This document shows, in pieces, positions 23,313 through 36,845 of a DNA stretch of 64,000 bases. This DNA is from Edolisoma coerulescens. Lineage: Eukaryota > Chordata > Aves > Passeriformes > Campephagidae. Location: positions 124,001 through 188,000 of the forward strand of contig VWZW01000522.1 of NCBI GenBank assembly GCA_013397115.1, given 5' to 3'. The first letter of the stretch is position 1, and each line of letters starts with the position of its first letter. The position numbers and the translations under genes are program-made. Under the pieces are notes generated by a model that had not been told where the DNA came from, searched no databases, and was given only the letters and a program-made list of their open reading frames with translations.

Positions 23313-26300
23313 TCTTCATTTTGCCATTTCAAACCTCTATCTTTCACTGTGGGCATCTTACTTGCCAGCCACTAGCAATCATGATTCTTTAGGAACCAGA
23401 TTACCAAACGATTGTTTATTAATAGAGAACAAATAACCAGGGGAAAGGTTTTTTCTCACTTTCAGGCATCTCACTTTTCACCTTCCTTGACCCAGAATTT
23501 GAGACACACAGGTGAAAGTCTGAGACAAAGATAGAAGCTTCCATGGAGCTAATCCATCAGAACCCTGATTACCAATGGTCTGACACAATGTCCCATATGT
23601 TCACAGACATCGCTTTAAGTACATCAAACAAGCCCAGGACACGGACAAATTTGAAACTAAATCTTTCAGGTGATTGATGTCCAGGTCTCCAAGTCAATCA
23701 GCATTTAAGTTGTCACTGAAAGTCCCAAAATGTCAGCCTAATTTTCTAATTCTTAGCATTGAAGTTTGAAAAGTGTGTTCTCAAAGTAATGTGAGCTAAT
23801 ATAACCTGCAATGATTAGCTGGGACAATCTCCAGAGAACGCCCATTCTGCCTGAATTTTTGTATCATTTCCACTCCAACTTTCCATACACCACCAGTTAC
23901 ACTAGCTACATGATACTGGGTTAGACTACAGCACCTGGGAGGTAAGCAGCATACCTTCCCCGCTCTTTTCTCATACTGCCATTAAATCACTTCACATATT
24001 GAAACTCTACTTAATCTTTAGAATGAAATGTTAATCAAAAGCATATACATGCCTCTGATTATACTGATTTCTAGGGGCAGCATAACCCTGTCTTAGACTA
24101 TGCTACTTCTAATGTAACTGGGACATTTGAACATTATGACAGGCCACTGTGTACTGGGGATGATTGATAAGCTTAAGACAGTTGGAGGCTATACTGATTT
24201 TCTCTTAGTTTGCAATGCTAAAGGTGTTGACCGCAGCTGAACAAAAGCCAGGTGTCAGGAAAGCAAGCAAAAGCAGAAACGAAACTGATTTACNNNNNNN
24301 NNNNNNNNNNNNNNNNNNNNNNNNNNNNNNNNNNNNNNNNNNNNNNNNNNNNNNNNNNNNNNNNNNNNAAAGGAAAACAAAAGGGTAACTCCTAAAACCC
24401 AAACATTTACACACTCACATCAGCTGCAGCAGCATGTTAACATAAGAGCAAGTGGGTATTAGCCTGGCCATGAATAAGTTTAGACTAGAAACTAGAAGAC
24501 ATTTTTAACTGTTCAATCAGTGAGGTTCTAGAAGAGGTTTCCACAGGGAATATACAGGGTAGTAAACGTAAGTACTAAATATATTTAAATTAAATGTACT
24601 TTAAATAAATGTAGTCAAAACAAATATCAGATGGGATTATATAATATGGCTGCTTGCAATATGATAGGACCATTCCCAGTAACCCAGAAAATCAAGTCCT
24701 ATCCTATATTCCCAAAGACAACCTGAAGGAACCAAGCAACGCCAACTCACGATTTTCTCATGAACACAGAATTTTTCTTCTCCAAGCCCCCATTACTGAG
24801 GCTGATGGCAGAATCGGTTTTACATTTGAAGAATGAATAAATAAAGTGTTAGCCTGGGGTTTGAGGTAAAACACTTTTAAAATATAAACTCTTCAAGCTC
24901 AAAAACCAGAAGGCAAATAAAAAGAACAAAACATCTGTTACTTCTTAAAATCTCATGGTTTCTAAGCCACTGGAGGCAGAGGGAGGCTGATTCATGATTT
25001 CTGAATGCTTAGGTTGACAATTCAAAGAAGCAAAGTGTGAAGGAGTCCAAAACTCAGCACGCAAAAGAACTACGATGCCTAAAAATGGAAGAGTGTAGAT
25101 AGCTAATTTAAACATTCAACTTTCAAATGAGACTTCTTGAAATTTGCTGCTTTAGAGCAGGAAGCAGCTATGAGCTTTGACCACAGCCCTCTGGTTGCTC
25201 AAAAGCTCTCACTCAGCCAGCTGTCCTGGCCACAATGCTTTTTTGTTTTTCAGCTGTTTTGAGGTCTTCTTTCTTGGTTTTGTCCTGATTCATTGCCAGT
25301 CATAGTTCCTCCTCCTCTAGAGGTCGGTCATTACTAAAGAAACGTCAATAGACGAATTAAAAAAACCCCTTTAAAAATATGCTGATATGTGAGGCAAACC
25401 ATGGACCCTATCCTGTTACTAACAGACTCCTAAAACTCCAGCTAATTGTAAAAACACCTCTACTTCTCAGGTTTAGGCTTGCTTCTTCATCTGTTTTTAA
25501 AAGACAACTTACTTCTCAAATATTTACTTACATTGGCTCTGCATATCTGCACTCAAATGAGACCCATGTACTGCAATAGTATTAAAATTAATTGTTACAA
25601 TTATAAAATTAATTTCCATTACTCCCAGCAGACTCCTGAGAGCAATTTCTCAAGGCAGGATCAAACCCAAGTATTTGCTAGAGGTAATGATGATGATGGA
25701 GAGTTCTCATGTTTTTGAAGATGTGGGCAGACATGAGTTTCAAGTACAAATGGTGGGATGCTGAAGAATTCCTTTCCCCTGTATGCTATCCTGTTCACAG
25801 TACCTCCACAGTTGCTCTGGCTCTCTGGTCTCATCCCTTTGCACTTCCCTGACATTTTTCCAGCTTTGACTGCTCTGTCTCTTTATACCATCTACTACCT
25901 TTGACATGACACATCAGAGAAGCAGGAATGTCTTCCTCGGGTACAACACCAGAACACAGTAAGACCTTACCACCACCTTGACAGCTTGAACAAAGTGCAG
26001 CTACGAAGGGAAAAAAAACCCAGTAAAAAACAGCCGTCCTCTCTGCTACGCTAACAGCAGCAAACCCTGCATTCCTTGCAGAGCACAAATATTGCAAAAT
26101 TTGATTAGATCCTTGATGGGAAGATGCAACCTCCAAGCCATTCACTCTCTCCTGTGACAAACAATTCAATTTGCTTTGAATTTCATGCAAGGCAGGTGCC
26201 ATGCTGTAGGCTTTACACTCAAACTATACTTGATGAGTTTGAAGGCATTTTGGACTCAGTGGGTAATCAAGCATCCCATTACTGTCCAAAGAAAATATTT

Positions 26301-27940
26301 TTCTAAATAAAAAGAGAAGGTCAGGTGCTGACACCAAGTACGGGAACGCATTCTTATAAACGCCAAAATGAAAATCTGGAAAAGATATCTCAGGAGCTTT
26401 GATAAACTTAAAAATGATAAGCAGCATTAGAAAATTCTTTTAAAAATGGGCTACATAAAAGACAGCACTTCAGTGTGTCAGTAGGAAAAGAGTAAGTTCT
26501 TGTTTTATACTTGTTTTGTTTTCCAGGTCTGTCAAGTCATACCCAAACTCTTCAGCTTTTTCCACCTTTATGTAACCTACATTAAAGGGCAAAATGAGTC
26601 AGGAGTTCATGAATATCAGCCTCTAAACCCTTCACAAATACATTCCACCAAGGCACAGACCTGGGCTTTGGTCTTCTGCATCCCAACATCAAGTACACTT
26701 CATATCAAAATCAAGTTTAATGAGAAAATACATCCATGACCTCTGGAGCAGGGAAGTGAGCTCATGACTGCAAACTGAAACATTTTCATCGGTAAGGTCC
26801 AAAGCCAAGCACACTCAGCCTCTCCTAGACGCCACAAAAACACAGAGGAGCATCTAACACTTCCTTGACTCTCAGCTGGCTGGGTTCAGGGTCCCCCCTC
26901 ATTGCAAGGAATGACACTTAGCTAAAGCGCTCTGCTCCTGCTTGTCAACATTTCACATGGCTGACTGAGTGTTAGTCCCTCTCCATGTGCCTAATGCCCA
27001 GGAGACCAAAGCCAAAGCTTCCCAGTGAATCTGCAACAGGAAGTTACCACAAAGAACCAGTAGTGAACAGTGTCACATCCATGAATAGAAAGATTTATAG
27101 ATTCGTTTTCACCTGCCAGGTTGCCTCTGTATTTTAGAGGGTAACTATAAAAACAAAAACCAAGACTATTTTAAAAATTCATGTTAGTTGGTATTTGCCG
27201 CTCACACATTAGGGAAAGGTGGTCACTAGGACACAGTCTGGGCCAGCCACTTCCTTCACGTACTGTGCTATATTCTGCTATGGCAAAGTGCTGGTTCGGA
27301 CCTTGGAAGCAGCTGCTGACCTTGAATTAGCAAGAAAAAGTTAAATATTTTAGTGGTAACAAAACAACTGTTCTATGAGTAATAGTTTTATACTATCCCA
27401 AGGGCCATAGTTTTGTTTATAATTACTCAGAAATAACTTTTTCATAACATAAACTCTCTTACTTGAGCACATCTCTACAGCTGCATTAGCCTGCTGTGTC
27501 TGCAGTCCAGAAAATGAGAATTCAAATCTTTTTCATATTTTTTTAAACATTGTTTCTGAATGCACAATCGGAGGAAAATGACACAAGCACAATTCAGTCT
27601 GTTCTCCTCCCAATCTGAACAACAAACTACAGTACAGAAGAGAAGCAGAAGAAAAATCTGCTAAAATCTTCAAGAAGTCCCTAATCTATAATTAATGTCA
27701 ACAACCTCTAAAGTCTGTAATTTGTGCATATCACATTCATATTTTAAAGGTACAGTAGTTCTGAATTATGCTGGGTATGGAAACAGTTTAAAAATTAATG
27801 AAAGAACATTATTTTCAACAGATAATATAAATAGCATTGGTTTTCACAAGGACAAAACTAATTTTTTCTTTGAAATTAAGAAAAGAATTGTTAAACACCT
27901 CTTGTTAAAATCTCTAGCCTTTTAATTTTACTTTCGTATT
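23313..27940. other. Intronic sequence containing an assembly gap
   Basis: No gene or interspersed repeat was recognised outside the gap at 24294-24368. Several short frames on both strands lack family resemblance. Confidence 0.5.
24294..24368. other. Assembly gap of 75 N
   Basis: Seventy-five undetermined bases. An apparent reading frame crossing the gap is meaningless. The true gap length may differ from 75, and nothing in the flanks indicates what is missing. Confidence 1.
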
Positions 27941-28205
27941 CACAGAATCATATAGTTTTCAGAAGTTCTCTAATATCACCAAGTCTAACCACTAATCCAG
28001 CACTGCCAAGTCCACCATTACACCATATCCCTCAGTCCCACATCTACATGCCTTTTAAATACCTCCAGTGATAGTGACTCCACCACTTCCCTGGGGAACC
28101 TGCTCCAATGCTTGTTTAACACTTTCCATGAAGAATTTTCTTCCTAATATCCAATCCAAACCTCCCCTGGTGCAACTTGAGGTGATTTCCTCTTTGCCTC
28201 CTAAA
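27941..28205 (-). mobile_element. CR1 LINE fragment, 3' end
   Basis: The plus strand begins CACAGAATCATATAG and continues with CCACCACTTCCCTGGGGAACC and then CCTAATATCCAATCCAAACC. These are the reverse complement of the CR1 ORF2 C-terminus and 3' UTR. Compared with 15404-15950 it is more diverged and has no long open frame. It is 5'-truncated. Confidence 0.9.
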
Positions 28206-30907
28206 GTATGATCATAATAATCTCCATGCTAGTGTTCCTCAACTCACCACAGGCATTGCTGTGAATTAATTTTTCTCATCAAACCTAATATCCACTAACA
28301 CACTGACGTGCTGTGAATTTTTAAACACATACAATGACTTTCTGAGTCGTGCCCACTCACTTAAAAAAGTTGTAGCCACATTTAAAAAACAACCAGTTGA
28401 GCGCAATTCACAAAATATTTAACTCACCGCTGGCCACTGTGTGTGCAACTACAAAACTGTTGCTTTGGTAATGAAACCATCACTCTTTCTCCACTTCATC
28501 ATCTTTCTCCTAAATTCTGTGTATTTGGAATTATGTTGTATATGTAAAATCTCTGCAACCCAAAATTCTTCAATAAAATAATCTTTTTGACTCTGTTTGA
28601 ATCTGTCTGCTTCTAATGAAGGCACTCAGGTCTACTCCCAGTGCTTGCAGGACTTAAAGTCCTTACAAGAATGTTCTTCACTGAGCACAGGACTCTTTGC
28701 TATCAGTTAAGAGAGGGCATACACTTCAGTTCTGCTCTGGGGAGGGATACTCAAATCCCAATAAAATACCACTTCCTCACTGGGATGAGAAACACAAAAG
28801 GGAAGAACCGTATTCCAGCAGAAGAATGGCTACCAACATGGCTGTAGCATTTGTTGTTGAACCATCAGTACTGGAAAAATCAACTGGATATGCCCAACAG
28901 CAGGAAGATTTTTGTTAGTCTTTACAGTACTCTGTCAACAAAAATTTGAAAACTGCAACTCTAGGCAGCCACTACCAGTGAAGGAGACTGGAGGCAGAGG
29001 AAAAGGGTGGAGTGTTAGCATTTCAGTTTGGATTCAGTTTCGATCCAATGATGCTTGCAAGCACAGGCACAATTGGCAGGTATGCAAGCTGTAGAGCCTC
29101 CAAAGGCTCCTGCATTTGTTTAGGTAACTTATTTTAAGTAGATGACGCATGAAAATCATGCTACATGCCATAGAAGTAGATAGTGCCATCTACAGTTGGG
29201 TTGTCAGGCACTTTCCATTATTAAACGCTGTTTTCAGCTCCTTTTAAAATTTTGCTAAGTCATGTTCCACCCTATGCAGATTTTCTTAGGGAGCTTTCAA
29301 CCACAGTAGTTTAGGCACACTACTGAAAATTAGAAGAGAGAAACATTCACTTTGCAAGCATTTCTTTGCAAAGTTTCAGGTGGTATCAGGCTGCTGAGAA
29401 GGGTTTAAAATCTGGACAAGGAATAGCCTACTGTCAGAATCATTTCAGGAAAAAGTATGATGTTTTAAGAAGGTCTAATTTATGGCCTATGACACCTGTA
29501 TCAGAATGTGGAACAAGACTGCAGCCTTAATTCTACAATGTGCTTATGTTTGAAGGCTCAAGTTAACAATGGGAACATTCTTTTTGACATTTTAATTCAG
29601 CAATTTCAGACTTATTTATTTAAAAAACCACTTCTGCTCCATCCCAATGAATCAAATTCTTTGCAGTAAAAGGACTGACACAAGCACACATCCACCTCCT
29701 CCCACACGAAAACATCCAAAAGATTGATTGAGAGCTGAAGACAGTGAACAGAGTGAAAATTATTATCATATGATCCTTTTCTCTTTGCATGCAACATTGT
29801 CTTCTAGAAGGACTTGATGATTCCAGCTTCTTATAGTCTGAAACTAATGTAGGATTTAGCTTTACGACCACAGAATCTACTGCTGCATCAGATGTTTTGG
29901 CAGTAGAGAGGAGCACGCACTGAAATTATTTTGAAGCTGTCATTTGCATACACACAGACAGGCATGCAAAACCAAACTGAGATATTGTTCAAAATCCCCA
30001 TGGAGGTCCACATTTCAACCTCTCTCTCTCCCTGTGACTACACTGCTGTGTCCCATTAAAAGTCTTCTCAACCACAGAGACACTTGCACTAGTAATTCCA
30101 ACAGGGACTGCAGCTTCTTGTTGTATCATCTCTCGAATGCCTAGGAGAGCTGTACTGGGAAGCCCAATACCCAAATATCCTCCCACTGATGACAACTGAA
30201 GACTTTCATGTGTTACAGTCATTCTGAAATCGCCCCTAAAACCAGAAAAGGGCAAGAGTTGAAAACTCCTTTACACAATCTGAACACAGAGGGAGTGTTG
30301 CGACAATAATTTCTTTAGCAACACGTGAACAGGAGACCAAAATGAACCTTTACTGTGCTGCAGATCAGAGATAGAGGAGTTCCCCTTTGTATTTCCCAGC
30401 TCTGAAGGCATAAGCCCCGCCAGCTCCTAGATTAGTCCAACGTCCTGGAAGTTCACCTACCCCAGAGGCAGCACATCCCATAAAAAAGAGCTTTCCTGGG
30501 AGTTCACCTTCATTCCAACCTTCACAAATCTTCTGCTCCTCAGAAGGACAGAAGAGTATTAATTAAAATGTTATTTTCCTGCCCTCAACAAACTTGTAGA
30601 AATGTTAATGCTCTTTGGGTAGGATTAAACTGTCTCATCACCTCTTCAGAGGTAAACTCAACAAGGTAGTGTCTGCCTGCTGATTAACCAAGAAGAAACA
30701 ATCTGTCAGAGGAAAATACTCCTTTCCCTTTGGCAGCATGACATTCACATCTGAAGGTGAAGTCTTTTCCTGCATTGAAATAGATCTCGAACACTGTCAC
30801 TTGACAAGTGTACTCTATCAAAGCAAATAAATGGCATTAATGTGTGCAGTTCATCGCTAGCTCTTCTTTTTGAGCATGTGGTATCATAACTTTGCAATAG
30901 AAACCAA

Positions 30908-30963
30908 AGTCAGAAATCATGAAAACAAGAGTAGGAACCAGGAAAACAAGAGTCAGAAACCAC
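30908..30963. repeat. Imperfect tandem repeat, unit 21-22 bp
   Basis: Two and a half copies of a unit starting AGT and ending GAAAACAAG lie at 30908-30929, 30930-30950 and 30951-30963. They differ at several positions. The purine-rich strand is the plus strand. Confidence 0.8.
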
Positions 30964-31166
30964 AATCCCCAGCACTCGCTGGGGTACATACAACTTGGCA
31001 GAACCAAACCCAGACAAAAAAGGAGGAGTTTCTGAAATGTGCCTTGAGGTTTGCTGTGTTCTTAGACCCTTTTAAACATGTTATGCTTATTTCTTTCTAC
31101 TTAACCATCTGCCTTGTGGTGGGACGACCACAACTGCTAGGTAAACCCCCATCCAGCCGCTCTTAC

Positions 31167-31364
31167 CTGAAGACAACAAGAGTTTTCTTCTTTTCCTTTT
31201 TAGGCTGGTACTTGGAGTTGATAATAACTACTGGTGATGTGCAAAGTTTTACAATCTCTATGTATAAAACTCGCCCTGTCTTCTGGAGCAATGAACGGCC
31301 TCCAGAAATCTGCAGTATCTTCCATTTGTCAGAAACAGAGATCCCTACTCCTCTTACATCAAAA
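31167..31364 (-). other. Splice-bounded open block, possible cryptic exon
   Basis: On the minus strand the block ends with a consensus donor, TTCAG|GTAAGA, and is open in the frame containing GVGISVSDKWKILQISGG and ending in a Lys-rich KKEKKKTLVVF. The candidate acceptor (CTTAAAAG at its right end) is weak. It is in the same orientation as FARP1, but the peptide does not match any FARP1 segment I know. The opposite strand is also open over the same bases. Chance is likely. Confidence 0.15.
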
Positions 31365-33324
31365 CTTTTAAGCACAAGCAGGGTACAGGCCCATTAAGTC
31401 TCATCCTCGCAGCATGGCTCTTGCAGTTGGTCTTCTGCAGCTCTCCAAGCCGTGCTTTTTTACACACCAGCAAATTTACCACTTCCCTTCTGCTCCACAT
31501 GGCTGTCATTTGGGCTGTGGCTCCTCGGCAAGGTCTTCACTGGAAGAGATGCTTTCTGAGCATCACACTCTGCTGCGACAGCCAGCTTCTCTTCTGCAAG
31601 CCCAGTGCGCCAACCAACTTCCCTGCCTCACTATATGTCTCTCTCAAGCTGAATTTTAGGCAAGTTCATCATGCTGAAGAGACACACCGGCAGAGCCCAG
31701 AAAAATAATTGCAAGCATTCACTTATACTTCAGCTGTACTTGAAGCATTGCTTTCGAAGTGCGGAATTGTGATTTTTCTCATGCAAAATCAACTCCATAT
31801 TCAACATGGAACATTTGTAACACTTCTGCAACATTACATGCTCCCTCAAAAAAGTACATGCTTTCCTGAGAAGACCCTACACTTAAATGGGTTCACAGGT
31901 CCTTGTCCCTCCCTTTCCTACCATTACAAACAAAAAAGAACAAACAATTCTGTACAATCTTTATCAATATTCTGCTTATAGGGACTGTAAACTGCTAATT
32001 AGTCTGAGAATTGCATCTTCTTTTCCTGTTGTACAGCAACCACAAGTTGCTTAGTATCTGCTTACACTTCTATTAATTCATCAAGAAAACTACCACAGAT
32101 GAGAAACAAAATTCTGTGTTGGAACAGCTTTGTCATCCATATTCTACAATTACAAAGGAGGGAAAGTGGCAGAGCATCACGTTTCATGACTCTTTGAGCA
32201 ATGAACCCTGAAGTGCACTGTGCTCTAGCAGCTCTGCAGTACTCAGAACTGCCACTAAGGAATCAGCTATAGGTTCCTTTTCCTTTCCCTTTCAAAGGAC
32301 TCATAGTGTCCTGCCACGACAAGGGCAGAATTGGGCGTGAGAAGAAACATCTCATATCCATCTTGATCAACATCACATGAATCTTTCTAATGATAAATTA
32401 AGCACAATGAATGAGATAAACGTCTTGTTCCTCACTCAGCTGCCAAGAGGAAAAAAATGACAGTTACCGTCAAATACCTCACTAAGATGCATGAAAATCA
32501 CTCAGGTAGGGTGCAAAGAAGCTAAAACACCTCATGACATAAACAGAAATGAAGAAGATTGGGAACATTTCTGAGCCTGGATTATGCTAGACTTCCTCCT
32601 CAAGTATTCAGTACTCTGAACAAACTGAAAAATAAACTTAAATTTTGCTAATGGCACATCACGAACACTGAAATCTCACCATCCTTTTTCCTATTGAAAC
32701 CGGAAAGAAGTAACACATTCTAGAAAGTCACCTGAGTTTATTTCCTTGTAATCGACCCTTCACAAATAATTCTGTTACATCAAACACAAAATTTAGAGTT
32801 CAGACACACATAGATTAAGCACTTTCCCACCCCTCCCCCCCCAAGCTGCTTGAAAAAAACACATCACAATGCACTATTTTTAGGGCTGCATTACCAAACA
32901 TCCCCCTGTTGCTGACACCCTGGTTCTCCCCTTTCTATTTTGTCACCTGGTTTTACCACAGCTCATTAAAGAATTTTCCTTCATCTTCCCTGATGCACAC
33001 TGGAAAGATAAACACAACACAAGGAGATCTTCCTTCCTTTATTATGGCTTAAACACACTTAAGATTGTTTAAGGGGTTGCTTTGAAACCTACACTATAAA
33101 AATCACATTGAAGAATGAAGGTGTCATTTAAAGATAGTATTTTCAAAACATGCAGATGTATGCTTTCCACAACATGAAGCCAACAAGGCTTTCTCAAATA
33201 AGCCCAGTAGACAAAAAGGAAAGTGAATGGCTTACATTTGGTGAAAATATTTTCCTTCTCTGTGCTTTGATCGGTCTATCGGCCTCCCTTTCCACTTAGC
33301 GATACCACTTTTTTCCCCTTAATC

Positions 33325-33426
33325 AGCCAACTGGGGGCAGCTGCCAAACCCAGCTGCACCTCTTCAGCAGAGGGCAGGCAGCGCCACTTACAGATGACTT
33401 TTCTCTGGGCACATCTGCCCTCTGAA
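33325..33426. promoter_or_regulatory. Cluster of CTCF-like motifs
   Basis: Three matches to the CTCF core lie within about 100 bp: CCAACTGGGGGCAGCTG at 33328-33344 (plus), TCAGCAGAGGGCAG at 33364-33377 (plus, one mismatch from CCAGCAGAGGGCAG), and CTGCCCTCTGA at 33415-33425 (core on minus). The latter two also form a perfect 10-bp inverted repeat. Binding is not shown by sequence alone. Confidence 0.35.
33368..33424. repeat. Perfect 10-bp inverted repeat
   Basis: CAGAGGGCAG at 33368-33377 is exactly complementary to CTGCCCTCTG at 33415-33424, separated by 37 bases. The arms coincide with the CTCF-like cores. Confidence 0.8.
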
Positions 33427-33859
33427 CGAGCAAAACACACACACCAGGGCTTTGCACACCCTGTCTTTTTTTTTCTGCGGGGTTCTACACTATTCTTTCA
33501 AAAAAGATTTTCCTCAGCATTTTCCACACATCCTCAACACCTTCAGGTCTTCTGAAAGAGCAGAGACAAAGCACCAGATCTTTTGCCCCTGCTGAAACCT
33601 TTGCATCCTGCTTGGTAAAGTGCACCCTAAGAATTCCCCTTTCCCCTCGGCTGGCTGGTGCAAAGGCAGTGCAGTCCCAGTTAAATCAGCACTCAGTACT
33701 TAGGTGCTGCATGCAGCAGCTTCAACTCAAGGACAATTTACACTTCTCACAATAGCAACTTAGCAGAGATCAAAAGAGATGATAAAGAACTTAACTTAGC
33801 CACGCTAGTGCTTGCTCTCTAAAGCTCATAAAAAGTTACTGAATTATTTATTTGAGAAC

Positions 33860-33873
33860 AAAAAAAAAAAAAA
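33860..33873 (+). repeat. Poly(A) run of 14
   Basis: A homopolymer followed by CCCAACTT. No recognisable element lies upstream, so it is not evidence of a retrocopy. Confidence 0.85.
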
Positions 33874-34601
33874 CCCAACTTTTACATTTGAAGGTGGCAA
33901 ATGGCCTCATTTTCAAGGCTGTTAATTCAACATCCCTAATCAGCATCCCAGAGAAATGTATTTATTAGCCATAAAATGAGGTTTCACAGATTTTACTTTC
34001 TCAGTTGAGTATTTTTCCTACTATGGGAGATTAAAGGTATGTAGAACTACTTATCGTTTCTTTTCCCACCCAAAAATCTCTTGCAATCCATTAAACTCCT
34101 TATAACTTTATTTTTTTTTAAAGTATATTTTAATTTTGTTCTATCTTTTCTTCTCCCTGGTTTTACTACACTAATTTTTTTTTATTAATAATTTTTTCTT
34201 TCCAGCTTCTTTACCACATTTCCAAATGACTTTGTATTTTGCTGCCGCCTGTTTTTCCTCTGGCTGTGCATCCCTACCTCCACCATGGGTTTCTGCTGCT
34301 TTCTACGTGTTCCATGTACGAGGTTTGCCCAGGCAGATCCACCTGGCATGACCCCCTCACCTCCCCTCTCTTCTGTGCAACCAGCAGGCACAAGCATGAT
34401 CCACTCACAACGGCCAAGAACAAAAGGCAGATACTGCAGGCAACCCAGTGGCTGCTCCCATGCAGCAGGCAGCTGCCAGGCAGGACGTTTACCTCTCTCA
34501 AACGCAGCTCCATGCACATTCCCACAGATCACGTGGGCTTTGGAAGACGAAGGTAGCAAAGTGCAACATTGATAAGCATTTTGGCAAAACCTGAGCCAAA
34601 G

Positions 34602-34900
34602 CATAGAATCATTCTACCATTTAGTTTGGAAAAGTCCTCCAAGATCACAGAGTCCAACACAGCATTGCCAAGTCCATCATTAAACTGTGTCCCTCAGAGT
34701 CACATCTACACACCTCTTAAACCCCTCCAGGGATGGTGACTCCACCACATCCTGGGCAGCCAGTTGTTCCAATGCTTGACAACCCTTTTGGGAAAGAATT
34801 TGTCCCTAATATCCCATCTAAACCTCCCCTGGCGCAACTTGACGCCACGTCCTCTCATTCTGTCTTCTGTTACTTGGGAGAAGGGACACCCACCTCAGGT
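34602..34900 (-). mobile_element. CR1 LINE fragment, 3' end
   Basis: The plus strand begins CATAGAATCATTCTACC and contains CCAAGTCCATCATTAAAC, CCCCTCCAGGGATGGTGACT and CCTAAACCTCCCCTGG-like sequence. This is the reverse complement of the CR1 ORF2 C-terminus and 3' UTR. It reaches the segment equivalent to TTACTTGGGAGAAGGGACAC and then stops matching. It resembles the copy at 27941-28205 more than the one at 15404-15950. Confidence 0.9.
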
Positions 34901-36810
34901 GAGGCAGTACCAGGACAACAAACAGACCACAGCTTCTCAGCAAGGTCATGATATGGCAACAGAAAGATGCAGTTATGGGAAGCCACGAGATACTGCAAAT
35001 CCTTGACCGCCTGAGACACTTCTCTGTGGCCCTCATGGAACCTTCCATGTGAATCCTTCTGGGCTCACAATGGTTCCATCTACTTGGCCACCAACAACTC
35101 ATCCAGCATTGCCCTATCCCTCCAGACACCTCTTCAGCTGTCTGAAGGAGTGCTAAAATCAAGGGCCTAATGGCAGCTTAGGTCAGGAGGGCTCTAAGGA
35201 AAGTCAGCATAACATCTGCAAGGGCACCACACCTTTCCGGACAGTGATCTCCTTCCCTTTTCTCCTCCTTGCCTCTCCCAGCACACTCACGCCCAGGCAA
35301 GGGGGAACACAGTCAGTCTTCCTCATGTCATAGTTGCGCTGCTTGAAACAAGGGAGTAAATTCATATTTATCCACCATCCAAGGGACTACCAGAGTAAAG
35401 AAGTCAAGTCTTTCCTGCTCACTTCAACAAATCACTACAAGGAACCTCTCTAGTAAGCCCTGTTTCCACTCTGCCAACTCTTACCCTTTTAAACATGTGT
35501 CCTGGTGATTTCCCTAAAACTCCAGTATTGGGAGTCATGTTGTCCAATACATTGATGATCCATTCAGAAAAAGAAAACAACAGCCTTGCTTTCACAGTTT
35601 CATGTGAAAGACTAAAAGACCAATCCAAACACAATTTAAAAAATATAAAAAAACCCCACAGATAGAAGGGGAATTACTTTTCCCACTTTTTACACTTGCA
35701 GAATTTATTTTCTGATTTTTGGGTACAGCAATATCATGTCCTTGGATAGACCATGGGGGGCTCTGTCCTGCATGGCCAGTAACTTGCATGTACTAGCTCA
35801 GACGTTTTTCTCCACCAGTGCTCAATCACCCCACGTTCCCCACAGGCTCTTTGAAGAAAGAAAGGTCACGCTTTTCACATTTGCTCTAATTCACTCTAGA
35901 TTTGCCTTCTGAAAGGGATAAGAGTAATAAAGCATGACATACCAGGCTCTTTCCTATACTACCCTTCCCCCTCCCACCGACTTTCATGTTCTCCATCTGT
36001 AAACAGATGCCTCTCTCTTCCACTTTAGGTAGGAGCTTGCATTTTGCTAAAAGAGAGCAGGAAACTATCACATGGTGAAGCAGAAGATAATTTCTTCCCT
36101 AGCCTTTCTCAAATACTGGTTGAACTTAAATGTTTTAGAGCTTCCCATGACTGCTGTTCCCCATGCAATACAAGTCAGGTGCAGGTCAGCAGACTGGGAA
36201 AAATCACATAGGAAGGAAGATTATTGTTTATCCTACGTTAACTACAGCAGCCCAGAAATTCTACATTAAAAACAGTTTTGATGTGTCCTCCAGCACTTGA
36301 CTGAGATTTATGCAGAGGCACAGTAGAATGACACCTTTCAGAGTGACTTAGCTTACTAGACTGAAACTTTAATGAACCCTGCTCACAGAAGCCAGTCTCC
36401 AGCAGCCCAGGAGCTGCGCAGTGCAGCTGAGACACAACAGCATTGCATTACAGTCCTTAAACTCCTGCCCATTTTATACTGCAGCCTGTTGATTTCATGA
36501 AGGAATTTTAAAACGTAAATGCTAGACATACACAATAGTTTATCGGTATCACCTACAATACTCCACAAAATGTACTGCATAATACAACATTATGCACCTC
36601 TGTTATCTGTGATGGCAAAGTTCCTGCACTAACTCACTGAGTATACTCTGATTTTGATCCAACAAGGAACAGAAGTTTAATATCCAGGCCAAAGAAAAAC
36701 TGGGAAGCCTAAACAACACCTCATAAAATCAACAATTACCAAGTCAAACAGCCATGCCAAGAAAAGGCTGGGAGGTGAGGGTTCAGGGTTCTTTCTTTCA
36801 ATTTCTTTCC

Positions 36811-36845
36811 TTTTTTTTTTTTTAACAAAGAAAGAAAAAAAAAAA
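36811..36845. repeat. T-run and A-run facing each other
   Basis: Thirteen T at 36811-36823 are followed after a short AACAAAGAAAG spacer by about eleven A ending at 36845. The flanks (TTTCTTTCC and AAAGAAAG) are also complementary, so a weak A/T hairpin is possible. Confidence 0.75.

Larger units (their letters stand above)
28206..34601. other. Intronic sequence with no secure gene
   Basis: Contains an imperfect tandem repeat at 30908-30963, a weak exon candidate on the minus strand at 31167-31364, a CTCF-like cluster at 33325-33426, and a GC-richer patch at 34230-34560 with overlapping frames and no known family. Confidence 0.5.

Noticed and set aside
24205..24414. Open frame crossing the N gap
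   Set aside because: The continuity depends on undetermined bases.
25831..26202. Minus-strand open frame of about 123 codons
   Set aside because: No recognisable motif; length is within what chance could give in a window of this size.
28926..29079. Open block between TTAGTCTTTACAG and TTGGCAG|GTATGC on the plus strand
   Set aside because: Splice-like ends are moderate and such open blocks occur by chance several times in this intron; no family match.
30870..31397. Plus-strand open frame of about 175 codons
   Set aside because: Its first part is an imperfect tandem repeat, the start is not supported, and the peptide resembles nothing known to me.
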